Shown here piece after piece: positions 10,859-19,694 of a stretch of 64,000 nucleotides of DNA; within the stretch, counting starts at the first letter, position 1, and each line of letters begins with the position of its first letter. The notes beneath the pieces are model-generated. The model searched no databases, was not told the origin of the DNA, and saw only the letters and a program-made list of their open reading frames with translations. The stretch is from Janthinobacterium aquaticum (GTDB lineage: Bacteria; Pseudomonadota; Gammaproteobacteria; Burkholderiales; Burkholderiaceae_D): positions 62,001 to 126,000 of the forward strand of contig NZ_WFLK01000007.1 of the NCBI RefSeq assembly GCF_009208565.1, given 5' to 3'. A program made the translations under genes and the position numbers.

Positions 10859-11392
10859 TTACGCCTGCTCTGGTGCGTGCATCCAGGCGGCATGCTTGGG
10901 CGCGCGGCGCGTTTGCGACCATTCTTCCAGCATGTCCCATTTGACGGCATCGAGTTTTTCCATCATTTCCGGCGTGCCGATATTGGCCGCCAGTTCCAGC
11001 CGGTGGCCGTTCGGATCGAAAAAATAAATCGACTTGAAGATGGCGTGATTGACCGGGCCGATCACGTCGATGCCGGCTGCCACCAGGCGCTCCTTGGCTG
11101 CCAGCAGTTCGTCCATGCTGGCCACTTCCAGCGCCAGATGCTGCACCCAGGCCGGGGTGTTGCGGTCGCGGTCCATGGCCGGCTGGGTCGGCAGCTCGAA
11201 AAAAGCCAGCACATTGCCGTGGCCGGCGTCGAGAAACACGTGCATATACGGGTCGGGTGCCTTGGTGGACGGCACTTCGTTTTCGGCAATGGCCAGCACG
11301 AAATTCATGTTCAGGTGCTTGACATACCAGTCGACGGTTTGCTTGGCGTCGATGCAACGGTAGGCAACGTGGTGGATCTGCTTGATTTTCAT
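10859..11392 (-). CDS. VOC family (glyoxalase/extradiol dioxygenase fold) protein
   Basis: 177 residues with two VOC beta-alpha-beta-beta-beta modules. Candidate metal ligands lie in IHHVAYRC at the start, QHLALEV in the middle and PNGHRLELA near residue 140. The first gene of the minus-strand operon with the FAH-like hydrolase and maiA, divergent from a LysR regulator. That context suggests a ring-cleavage or isomerase step in aromatic breakdown, but the fold is shared by glyoxalases, dioxygenases and resistance proteins, so the reaction stays open. The C-terminal 40 residues lie outside the VOC core. Confidence 0.75.
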   Translation of the reverse strand: MKIKQIHHVAYRCIDAKQTVDWYVKHLNMNFVLAIAENEVPSTKAPDPYMHVFLDAGHGNVLAFFELPTQPAMDRDRNTPAWVQHLALEVASMDELLAAKERLVAAGIDVIGPVNHAIFKSIYFFDPNGHRLELAANIGTPEMMEKLDAVKWDMLEEWSQTRRAPKHAAWMHAPEQA

Positions 11393-11466
11393 GCGGTGTC
11401 TCCGGTAGCGGTTTTTTCACCATTAGAATCCCGATGGGTCTATCATGCAAACAATATTTATTGGTT

Positions 11467-11482
11467 GATTTATCGGATAATC
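11467..11482. promoter_or_regulatory. Palindromic operator candidate in the VOC/LysR divergent promoter
   Basis: GATTTATCGGATAATC is near-palindromic around a central base (TTATC-G-GATAA is perfect). It ends 2 bp before the LysR start codon in the 92-bp divergent region. The position fits an autoregulatory LysR-type site, although it would overlap the ribosome site region. Confidence 0.4.
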
Positions 11483-11484
11483 TT

Positions 11485-12417
11485 ATGAGTCCTAGTTTGC
11501 GCCAGATGCGCGCGCTGGTCGCGCTGGCCAAGACCGGCAGTTTTACGCTGGCCGCCGAATACCTGCATGTCACGCAATCGGCTTTGAGCGGCCTGATCAA
11601 GGAGCTGGAAAGCGTGCTCGGCGTGCGCGTGGTCGAGCGCAGCACGCGCAAGGCGCAACTGTCGGAGATCGGCCGCGAGCTGTTTCCGCTGTTTGAAAAG
11701 CTGATCGAAGACCTCGATGGGGCCATGGCCGGCATCGCCCAGCGCAAGGCGCTCAAGACCGGCCTGGTGCGCATTGCCGCGCCGCAGATGATGGCCTGCA
11801 CCCTGCTGCCGGAAGTGATTGCCGCCTACCGCCAGGCGCATCCCGATGTGCAGCTGCGCCTGGTCGACTGCCCGGTGGAAAGCGTATCGGGTCGCGTGTT
11901 CAGCGGCGAAGTCGATTTCGGTATCGGCCCCGAGCGCGATCCGACGGCGGAAATTGCTGCCCAGGTGCTGTTCGAGATGCCCTTCGTGCTGGTCTATCCG
12001 CAGGATCACCCGCTGCAATCGCAGCCGCGTGTTACCTGGGCCGACGTCGCCAACTACCCGTTCATTTCGCTGCAGGGCCAATTTACCGAGCGGCTGCTGC
12101 GCGACATGCATGTGAGCTTTCGCGAGCTGTCGCTCAATCCCTACAACGAAGTGACGTTCATGACCACCGCGCTGGCGATGGTCAGCGCCAATCTCGGCAT
12201 TACCGCCTGCCTGCCGTACGCCGAACCGATGGTTAAGCTCTACCGGCTGCAGATGCGCAGACTGCACGAACCGGAGCTGACGCGGCGCTTTTTTGTCTAC
12301 ACCAAGACCGGCCGTTCGCTGTCGCCGGCCGCCGAAAGCTTTATGGCTTTCCTGTTCAAATACGTGGAAACGCACGAATGGAACATCGGCAGCAGCGTGG
12401 CCGGCACGCCGCTATAA
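11485..12417 (+). CDS. LysR-type transcriptional regulator
   Basis: 310 residues. The N-terminal winged helix-turn-helix is clear (MRALVALAKTGSFTLAAEYLHVTQSALSGLIKELES), followed by the linker helix and a periplasmic-binding-like effector domain from about residue 90. The start at 11485 matches the family N-terminus; an in-frame ATG 51 bases upstream adds an atypical extension. It is divergently transcribed from the VOC-FAH-maiA operon, the usual arrangement for a LysR activator of a catabolic operon. No effector can be assigned. Confidence 0.92.
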   Translation: MSPSLRQMRALVALAKTGSFTLAAEYLHVTQSALSGLIKELESVLGVRVVERSTRKAQLSEIGRELFPLFEKLIEDLDGAMAGIAQRKALKTGLVRIAAPQMMACTLLPEVIAAYRQAHPDVQLRLVDCPVESVSGRVFSGEVDFGIGPERDPTAEIAAQVLFEMPFVLVYPQDHPLQSQPRVTWADVANYPFISLQGQFTERLLRDMHVSFRELSLNPYNEVTFMTTALAMVSANLGITACLPYAEPMVKLYRLQMRRLHEPELTRRFFVYTKTGRSLSPAAESFMAFLFKYVETHEWNIGSSVAGTPL

Positions 12418-12447
12418 TCGCTGGCAGACTGTTTTCGCAAAGCCCCC

Positions 12448-13101
12448 ATGAAAGACACCTTTCCTTCCGATGCCACGCCCGCCGCGACCGATGAGCATGC
12501 CTATGTGCTGACGCCCGAGGACGCCGCCACCATTGCCCGCAACCAGCGCATGCACCGCTTCGACGGCCATGAGCAGGTCTGGCTGTTCGGTTATGGCTCG
12601 CTGATCTACAAAGCCGACTTTGCGTTTATCGAACGCCGCCCCGCCAGCATCCATGGCTGGACGCGGCGCTTCTGGCAAGGCTCGCACGACCATCGCGGCA
12701 CGCCGGCCGCGCCCGGCCGCGTGGCCACGCTGGTGCCGCAAGCGGGCGCCGTTTGCGACGGCATGGCCTACCTGATCACGCCACAGGTGTTTGCCCACCT
12801 CGATCATCGGGAAAAAAACGGCTACCTGCGCCTGGCGACGCACATCACCTTTGACGACGGCGACAGCGCCGAAGGCCTGGTCTATATCGCCAACGAAGAA
12901 AACGCCGCGTTCCTGGGCGCCGCATCCGAATCCGATATCGCGCGCCAGATTGCCGGCGCCAGCGGCCCAAGCGGCCCTAACAGCGAATACCTGCTGCACC
13001 TGGCCAGCGCGCTGCGCGAACTGGGCAAGACTGATGCGCATGTGTTTGCCATCGAACAGCACCTGGCGCAGCTGGCGCCCGCAAGCAACTTGCCTCGCTG
13101 A
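12448..13101 (+). CDS. Gamma-glutamylcyclotransferase (ChaC-like)
   Basis: 217 residues with the ChaC-family fold: VWLFGYGSLIYK near residue 45 is the glycine-rich substrate loop, and HREKNGY near residue 120 carries the expected catalytic glutamate. Family members release 5-oxoproline from glutathione, giving Cys-Gly. The N-terminal 40 residues are a family-variable extension. It starts 30 bp after the LysR gene in the same direction and may be read through from it, though no functional link is evident. Confidence 0.85.
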   Translation: MKDTFPSDATPAATDEHAYVLTPEDAATIARNQRMHRFDGHEQVWLFGYGSLIYKADFAFIERRPASIHGWTRRFWQGSHDHRGTPAAPGRVATLVPQAGAVCDGMAYLITPQVFAHLDHREKNGYLRLATHITFDDGDSAEGLVYIANEENAAFLGAASESDIARQIAGASGPSGPNSEYLLHLASALRELGKTDAHVFAIEQHLAQLAPASNLPR

Positions 13102-13137
13102 CGCCGCAACAGTACCGAAAGCGCGGCCGGCACAGAT

Positions 13138-16100
13138 TCAGCCAGGCAGCAGCTCGCGCAGCACCACGCGGTTGCGCCCGGCCCCCTTGGCGCCATACAG
13201 GGCGGCATCGGCCAGGCGCATCAGCGCGTCGCCATCGGCGCCGCCCGGCGCCGGCTGGACGGCAATGCCGACGCTGATCGTCACTCGCCCCGCCGGCGCA
13301 GCATCATGGACGATATCCAGCGCCTCGACGGCGGCGCGCAGCGCGGCGCCGACCTGCTGCGCCTCCTGCGCCCCGACATTGGGCAACACGATGGAAAACT
13401 CTTCGCCGCCATAGCGCGCCGCCAGGTCGCCTGCGCGGCGCATGCCGGCTTGCAGCGCCTGTGCAATACGGCTCAGGCAGGCGTCGCCGGCCTGGTGCCC
13501 ATAGCGGTCGTTATATTGCTTGAAATGATCGACATCGAGCATGATGACCGCCAGCGGCTGGCCGGCGCGCGCCGAACGCGCCTGTTCGCGCAACAGCACC
13601 TCGTCGAAATGGCGCCGGTTCGCCAGCCCTGTCAGGCCGTCGGTAATCGACAGGGTGGCCAGCTTGCGGTTGGCTTCTTCCAGTTGCTGCGTGCGCTCGG
13701 CCACGCGCAACTCCAGATTGTCGTGCAGCCTGGCGCTGGTAATCGAGATCATGGCCTGGATGCCCAGCATGCGCAGGAAGGTCACGCGCTCGTGGGTAAA
13801 CGATGCAGCAGCCAGCCGGTTCTCAAAATACAGGATGGCGTCGATCCGGCCACCGTGCCGGATCGGCAGGCACATCACGGTCCGCGCGTGCTGCTGCAGA
13901 TAAGGGTCTGCGGCAAAGCGCGCCGCACCGTCAGCGCTGTCTTCGATCACTTCGATGCCCGTGCGGATCACGTAGCGCAACAGCGACAGCGGCAACTGCG
14001 GGTCGCTGGCAGCGTCGAGGTCGATCCGGCGCGACTGCAGCACAGCAATCGCGGCGCCGTCGATCTCGGCCTCGACCTGATAGGCGCCATCGGTCAGCAG
14101 CAGCAAGCGCGCCACCTGAGCGCCAGCGTTTTCGCAGGCGATGGCAATCAGGCGCGCCAGCACGTTGCGCAACCCGACTTCGTTCGACAGGATGGTGGCC
14201 GCCTTCATCAGCGAGACCATATCGAGCGCCGCCACGCCGCTGGTGCGCACGCCGGCATGCGCTCGCACGGCATGCGCTTGCGCTGCCGACAGCGGCGCGG
14301 CATGGCACGCGCGCAGCTGTGCTGCCTTGCCGTGCGCGCCCCATTGCTCGTAATGGGCGATGGCGTCGTCGAGGAACACGGCCGCCACGCGCGGCTGCTG
14401 CTGATCGAGCCAGCATTCGCCGCACAATTCATTGGCCAGCGCCTGCACGTTGACATAGCCGGCCAGGCCGGCTGCAGTGATCGCCTGCCGGTACAGATCG
14501 GTCGCTGCCTGCACATCGTTGTGGTGGCGCGCCAGTTCGGCCTGCACCAGCAGATGCCTGGCGCCGCTATGATCCGCGCCTTGCGCCGCCCAGGCGGCAA
14601 GGCTGGTGCACAGCGTGGCGATCTGCTCCAGCAGCTCGGCCGCATCGGCCCGCCCGGGGTCGCGGCGCAAGGCGCGCAGCCAGGTCAGCGCCGCATAAAA
14701 GCTCGATTCGACCACCTTGGCCTGGCCGCGCATGATGCCGGTCACCAGGTGCAGCCGGGCCGCCAGCTGCTCGGCGTCGGCGCTGTCGAACAGATAGGCA
14801 TTGCGGATTTTCCCTTGCAGGAAATAGGCGTGGTACAGCTGCGAGTGGCCGTATTGCGCGAGAAAGGCGGCCTCGCTGAACGCCGCATCGTCGTAGCTGT
14901 CGGCGCGCGGCGACAGACCCATCAGGCACCTGATCGGTGCGACGGCGCCGGCCACGCAGCAATCGGCCATCGCCTGCTGGCCGTTGGCGCGCATCAGCGC
15001 CAAATCGTGCTCAATATCGAGCAGCAGGTGCGGCAGATGGTCACCGAGGATCAGCCGCTCGGTCGCGCGCACGGCGGCCACCAGCCCGACCTGGACGAAG
15101 TCGCCGATCTCGAGCGCCCAGCCCAGCGCTTCTTCGTACAGCGCATCGGAATGGCGCAGCGGCTGCGTCCAGTGGCTGGTCAGCGCAGCAAACATCAGGC
15201 CGACCTGCGCGCGCGCCTGCAGGCTGGCACGGCGCCTGGCCAGTTGCAGCGCCATGGCGCCGATCTGGTAGCCACGCGCGGCGTCGCCTTCGTACAGCGC
15301 CACCATATAGGCATAGCCGACATAGGCGATAGCACTGAAATCGCTGCTGCCGCGCTGCATCGACAAACGCGTCATCGACACCACCATCAGCGCGCTCAGA
15401 TCCTGCTGGCCGGCATAGTAGCTGGCCATCCACAGACCGTGCATCATCTGCATCGCGGCCACCGCCAGCGGATCGTCCATCTCGACGGCCGCCAGCAGGA
15501 CGCCCGGCGCACGGGCGCACGGCAGGTGTGCGATTTCGGCGCGAATGGCATCGAAGCGCGCCTTGATCTGCGCCACCTCGTGCGGCACCGGCATGCCCAG
15601 TTGCGCCAGCGCTTCACGCTGCACGGCAATCGCGTCCGGCAGGCGGCCCTGCAACTGATACTGGTGCGCCTGGATCGCGATACAGCGCAGCTGCTCGCAC
15701 GGCGCCAGCGGGCGCGCGCGCAGCAGGGCGTAGATCGCTTCGGCAGCGTCGAACTGGCCGCACAGGTAGCCTGCTTCGGCCGCCCCCAGCTGCAAGTCGA
15801 GCCACAGGCTGGCGTCACTGCGCCAGGCATCGGTCGGCAGCAACGCAAGCCCGGTGCGCATATGCTCGAGCGTCGCCTGGAACGCGGCCGAGCGGCGCGC
15901 CTTGGCGCCGGCCTGCAAGTTCAGCGCCGCCAGTTGCAGGCGCTCGTGCCGGTCGCCAATCAGCGCGCGGCCGGCGTTGAGCTGCTCGACGATTTCAAAC
16001 AGCCTGCCGTCGCGCTGCCGGCCGTCGCCCTGCGCCAGCAGAAAGCGGCCCAGCAGCAGATGATTGGCCGCACGCGCCGGCGCATCCACGCCCAGATAGG

Positions 16101-18165
16101 CCGCCTGCTGCACCCGGTCGTGCAGGAACTGGTAACGCGCATCGTGTCCGGGCGCCTCGTCAGCATGGGGCAGCGGCTGGATCAGGCCGGCGTCGAGCGC
16201 CGGCGCCAGGTCCTGCCGCGCGCCGGCGGCCGTGCGCGCCACTGCCAGCGCCAGCGTGCCGAGCGTAAAGCGGTTGCCGCTGGACGCGGCCAGTTGCAGC
16301 AGCTGCTGCGTTGCCAGCGGCAGGCGGCGGATCTTGCCCAGCAGCGCCTCGACCACGTTGTCGGTATACCTGGCCTGCTCGATGGCTGTCAGATCCCACT
16401 CCCAGCAATCGTCAGGTGCGCGATAGCGCAAATGGCCGTCGTCATGAAGCGCTGCAAGAAACTGCCTGAGGAAAAAAGGATTGCCGGCGGTCTTGCGATA
16501 GCAAATGCGGGTCAGGTCGGCACAGCGGGGCATGTCCACGCGCACGGCGGCCGACACCACCTGCGCCACCTGCTGCTCGCTCAGCGCCTGCAGCGCCAGC
16601 GTGCTCACGCGCGCGCCGCGGGCCAGCAGCTTGCTGCGCAGCGCAGCGAGTGGATGCGCATCATCGACCTCGTTGTCGCGATAGGCGCCGATAATCAGCA
16701 TGCCGCTCTGGTCGCACGCCACCAACAGCAGTTCGAGCATCCTCAGCGTGGCGGCATCGGCCCATTGCAGGTCGTCCAGAAACAGCACCAGCGGCGGCCC
16801 TGCCGAAGCAAAGACGTTAACGAAGCGGGGAAACAGACGATCCAGGCGCGACTGGAGCTGGACCGGATTGGTTTCCGGCATTGCCTCGGCCTCGCCCACC
16901 ACCAGTTCCAGCTGTGGAATCAATTCGACCATGGCGGCCATGCCGCTGCCCAGCGCCTCGCGCAACTTGCCGGCCCACTGCTGCAGCGCTTCTGCCGGCT
17001 GCCCCAGCAACTGCTGCACCAGCGCCTGGAAAGCCTGCACCAGCGCCGCATAGGGCACGTCGCGCTGCAAAAGGTCGAGCTTGCCGGACAAAAAATAGCC
17101 GCCACGGGCCAGCACCGGCTTTTGCACTTCGGCCACCAGCACCGACTTGCCTATCCCTGACTGACCGCACACCAGCAGCATCTCGCATGCGCCGGCCGTA
17201 CTGCGCTCAAACGCCGCCAGCACGCTGGCGACGGCCTCGTCGCGTCCACGCAGCGTCGAGGGCACCACAAAACGGCCATCATGCGCGGACAGCGTGCGTT
17301 GCGGGACAGGCAGCGGCGCGCGGCAAGCGGCCAGGTCGCCGCGCAAGCCTTGCAGGCTCTGGTAGCGCTGCTCGGGATTTTTTTCCAGCAGGCGCTGTAT
17401 GATCGGCAACAACGGTCCCGGCAAGGCGGCCAGCGCCGGATGCGACCAGTCCGGGCTGCGCGCCAGATGGCAATGCACCAGTTCCATCTCGTCGTCGGCC
17501 TCGAACGGAGCATGGCCGGTCAGCAACGCGTAGAACGTCGCGCCCAGCGCGTAAAAGTCGGCACGGTAATCGATGCGCCGGTTCATGCGCCCGGTTTGTT
17601 CCGGCGCCATATAGCGCAGCGTACCCTCAGGCGGGTGGCCGCCGTGCTCAGTGTGCTCTGCCTGGCTTGCCGGCGGCAGTTCGCAGGCGATGCCGAAATC
17701 GATCAGCTGCAACTGGCGGCGCTGGCCATTCCAGACCAGATTCGACGGATTGATATCGCGGTGCACCAGGCCCTGCAGATGAACCGCCTCCAGCGCCGCG
17801 CACAATTGCAGCGCGATCTCGAAAAAGTCATCGAGCGCCAGCACCGGTTGCGACGGCGCGCCACGCAGCGCCAGTTGCTCGCGCAGCAAGGCGTCGAGCG
17901 CGCTGCCGCCACCGTCTTCCAGGAGCATGGTCCAGCGCCCGCCATGGCGCTGCAGCGCCAGTGGCTGCACCACGCCGGGGTGGCGGCAACGGCGCGCTGC
18001 GGCATACTCGCGCTTGAAACTGGTCAATTGCTGAAACGAAAGAAACTGCTGATTGGGTACCTTGACAACCAGCGCCGCACCATCGGCCGCCCTGGCGCGC
18101 CAGACCTGCGAACGCGGTCCGCTGTGCAGTTGTTCGATGATCTCGTAGTCGAAAAGGGAGCTCAT
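13138..18165 (-). CDS. Giant signalling protein: Ser/Thr kinase-like, AAA/NTPase, helical repeats, GAF and GGDEF
   Basis: 1675 residues in one frame. Residues 1-275 are a protein-kinase domain with a VVKVPN lysine, the catalytic loop HRDINPSN at 135-142 (Asn where Lys is usual) and DFGIA. An AAA_16-type ATPase follows with Walker A GQSGIGKS at 334-341 and LVLFLDDLQWAD as Walker B. A long TPR-like helical region runs to about 1270, then a GAF domain (about 1290-1460), a coiled coil, and a GGDEF domain with GGEEF near 1587 and an upstream RAGD inhibitory site. It is expected to make c-di-GMP in the cytosol. Similar kinase/AAA/GAF proteins usually end in a histidine kinase, so the cyclase output is the variant feature. 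Confidence 0.88.
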   Translation of the reverse strand: MSSLFDYEIIEQLHSGPRSQVWRARAADGAALVVKVPNQQFLSFQQLTSFKREYAAARRCRHPGVVQPLALQRHGGRWTMLLEDGGGSALDALLREQLALRGAPSQPVLALDDFFEIALQLCAALEAVHLQGLVHRDINPSNLVWNGQRRQLQLIDFGIACELPPASQAEHTEHGGHPPEGTLRYMAPEQTGRMNRRIDYRADFYALGATFYALLTGHAPFEADDEMELVHCHLARSPDWSHPALAALPGPLLPIIQRLLEKNPEQRYQSLQGLRGDLAACRAPLPVPQRTLSAHDGRFVVPSTLRGRDEAVASVLAAFERSTAGACEMLLVCGQSGIGKSVLVAEVQKPVLARGGYFLSGKLDLLQRDVPYAALVQAFQALVQQLLGQPAEALQQWAGKLREALGSGMAAMVELIPQLELVVGEAEAMPETNPVQLQSRLDRLFPRFVNVFASAGPPLVLFLDDLQWADAATLRMLELLLVACDQSGMLIIGAYRDNEVDDAHPLAALRSKLLARGARVSTLALQALSEQQVAQVVSAAVRVDMPRCADLTRICYRKTAGNPFFLRQFLAALHDDGHLRYRAPDDCWEWDLTAIEQARYTDNVVEALLGKIRRLPLATQQLLQLAASSGNRFTLGTLALAVARTAAGARQDLAPALDAGLIQPLPHADEAPGHDARYQFLHDRVQQAAYLGVDAPARAANHLLLGRFLLAQGDGRQRDGRLFEIVEQLNAGRALIGDRHERLQLAALNLQAGAKARRSAAFQATLEHMRTGLALLPTDAWRSDASLWLDLQLGAAEAGYLCGQFDAAEAIYALLRARPLAPCEQLRCIAIQAHQYQLQGRLPDAIAVQREALAQLGMPVPHEVAQIKARFDAIRAEIAHLPCARAPGVLLAAVEMDDPLAVAAMQMMHGLWMASYYAGQQDLSALMVVSMTRLSMQRGSSDFSAIAYVGYAYMVALYEGDAARGYQIGAMALQLARRRASLQARAQVGLMFAALTSHWTQPLRHSDALYEEALGWALEIGDFVQVGLVAAVRATERLILGDHLPHLLLDIEHDLALMRANGQQAMADCCVAGAVAPIRCLMGLSPRADSYDDAAFSEAAFLAQYGHSQLYHAYFLQGKIRNAYLFDSADAEQLAARLHLVTGIMRGQAKVVESSFYAALTWLRALRRDPGRADAAELLEQIATLCTSLAAWAAQGADHSGARHLLVQAELARHHNDVQAATDLYRQAITAAGLAGYVNVQALANELCGECWLDQQQPRVAAVFLDDAIAHYEQWGAHGKAAQLRACHAAPLSAAQAHAVRAHAGVRTSGVAALDMVSLMKAATILSNEVGLRNVLARLIAIACENAGAQVARLLLLTDGAYQVEAEIDGAAIAVLQSRRIDLDAASDPQLPLSLLRYVIRTGIEVIEDSADGAARFAADPYLQQHARTVMCLPIRHGGRIDAILYFENRLAAASFTHERVTFLRMLGIQAMISITSARLHDNLELRVAERTQQLEEANRKLATLSITDGLTGLANRRHFDEVLLREQARSARAGQPLAVIMLDVDHFKQYNDRYGHQAGDACLSRIAQALQAGMRRAGDLAARYGGEEFSIVLPNVGAQEAQQVGAALRAAVEALDIVHDAAPAGRVTISVGIAVQPAPGGADGDALMRLADAALYGAKGAGRNRVVLRELLPG

Positions 18166-18285
18166 GGGCGGAACTTGCAGTGCGCGGAAAAGGGCGAGAG
18201 CTACCGGGTCGGTAAAGTCGTGTGAATGTCGATGAAGGTATTATATCAGTAGCCATTATTGGTGGGCGCCCTCGCCACGCAGCCG

Positions 18286-19479
18286 TCAGCCGCTCTGAAA
18301 CAGGTCGAGCTGACCCGCATTGCGATCACGGGACGTGGGCACCGGCGCCGGCACTGCCAGTGGCCGCCGGAACTGGGTACAGTCGAGCTGCCTGAAACGC
18401 CCGCCCCTGCCATGCATGCCCAGCCGCCGCATGGCCTTGTCGAAGCGCTGGTGTATCAGATCGGCCCACACGCCCTCGCCGTGCATGCGCGAGCCGAAGC
18501 TGCTGTCGTAATCCTTGCCGCCGCGCATTTCGCGCACGCGGTTCATCACCCGTTGCGCGCGTTCGGGAAAATGCGCTTCGAGCCATTGCCGGAACAACGG
18601 GTTGACCTCCCACGGCAGGCGCAGCACCACGTAATGGGCATTGATGGCGCCGGCGTCGCGCACCGCTTCGAGCAGCCGTTCGATTTCAGGCTCGGTGACG
18701 AAAGGAATAATCGGCGCAATGCTCACGCCCACCGGGATGCCGGCGTCGGTCAGCGTGCGGATGGTGCGCAGGCGCCGTGCCGGCGCCGCCGCGCGCGGTT
18801 CAAGCGTGCGCGAGATGGCCGGGCCCAGCGTGGTCAAGGTGATGGCCACCGACGCCAGGCGCCGCGCCGCCATCGGCGCCAGCAGATCGAGATCGCGCTC
18901 GATCAGCGACGACTTGGTGATCAGGCCAACCGGATGATTGCATTCATGCAGCACTTCAAGCACGCGCCGGGTCAGCTGGCGCTCACGTTCGCACGGCTGG
19001 TAGGCGTCGGTATTGACGCCCAGCGCAATCGGCTCGGGCACATAGGCAGACCTGGCCAGTTCGCGCCGCAGCAACTCGGGCGCATTGACCTTGGCCACGA
19101 TGCGGCTTTCAAAATCGAACCCTGGCGACAGGCCCAGATAGCTGTGGGTGGGGCGCGCAAAGCAGTAGATACAGCCGTGCTCGCATCCCCGGTAGGGATT
19201 GAGCGAGACGCCAAACGGCAAATCCGGCGAGCTGTTGCGGCTTAAAATACTGCGCGCCATCTCTTCGCTGACCTGCGTTTTCCACGCTGCCGTGTCGCTG
19301 CTGCCAACCGCGTCGTCAGGCGCGCCCCAGCCGTCGTCGAAACTGCTGCGCGCATGGACTTCATGGCGGCCCTGCAGGTTGGAAACGGCGCCACGTCCCT
19401 TTTGCGCCTTCAGCGACGCCGGCGGCAGCATGACCTGGCTGGCGTCGTTGTCATCATGCTTGGGGAAAAATGCTTTCAT
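18286..19479 (-). CDS. Radical SAM protein, PA0069 family
   Basis: 397 residues with the radical SAM cluster motif in NPYRGCEHGCIYCFARPTH (CxxxCxxC) and a downstream SplB-like core. The family is widespread and lacks a settled reaction, although it resembles photoproduct-lyase-type enzymes. The start at 19479 follows a GAGG ribosome site; the frame is open 20 codons further upstream across the promoter. A LexA box 15 bp upstream of the ATG indicates SOS induction. The first ten codons lie in a 157-bp repeat copied at 24397-24553, on the far side of an insertion that separates this gene from its former neighbour, the DTW-domain gene. Confidence 0.9.
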   Translation of the reverse strand: MKAFFPKHDDNDASQVMLPPASLKAQKGRGAVSNLQGRHEVHARSSFDDGWGAPDDAVGSSDTAAWKTQVSEEMARSILSRNSSPDLPFGVSLNPYRGCEHGCIYCFARPTHSYLGLSPGFDFESRIVAKVNAPELLRRELARSAYVPEPIALGVNTDAYQPCERERQLTRRVLEVLHECNHPVGLITKSSLIERDLDLLAPMAARRLASVAITLTTLGPAISRTLEPRAAAPARRLRTIRTLTDAGIPVGVSIAPIIPFVTEPEIERLLEAVRDAGAINAHYVVLRLPWEVNPLFRQWLEAHFPERAQRVMNRVREMRGGKDYDSSFGSRMHGEGVWADLIHQRFDKAMRRLGMHGRGGRFRQLDCTQFRRPLAVPAPVPTSRDRNAGQLDLFQSG

Positions 19480-19606
19480 GGCAGCCTCGATAACTGTATA
19501 TACATACAGTATACTATGCTGCCGCCGAGGCAATATCAAGCGGTGTCTGCGCCGCGTTTCAGTCTTTTTCCAGCGATGGTCTGATATAGCTCAACTGCTG
19601 CGCCAC
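19450..19606. repeat. Left copy of 157-bp direct repeat flanking the helicase/IS island
   Basis: Matches 24397-24553 base for base except for two substitutions (155 of 157). It contains the last codons and stop of the DTW-domain gene (here with Ser for Leu in the C-terminus), the intergenic promoter with LexA box, and the first ten codons of the radical SAM gene. In this copy the radical SAM gene is complete and the DTW gene is only a 3' remnant. Between the copies lies the 4.79-kb insert. Confidence 0.95.
19494..19539 (-). promoter_or_regulatory. LexA-box promoter of the radical SAM gene (left copy)
   Basis: CTGTATATACATACAG at 19494-19509 fits the CTGT-N8-ACAG LexA consensus of E. coli exactly. 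On the minus strand it follows a -35 TTGATA (19534-19539), a 17-bp spacer and a -10 TAGTAT (19511-19516), so bound LexA would block the start site. The radical SAM ATG lies 15 bp downstream. I recall that P. aeruginosa PA0069 belongs to the LexA regulon, which agrees. Confidence 0.85.
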
Positions 19607-19694
19607 AAGCCAAGCGCTATGCAACAAAGCCTAGGCAGCAGCATTGCCGTCAACACCTCAGCTAGCTCGGCGCGGATTCCGAAATTTTCAGTTA

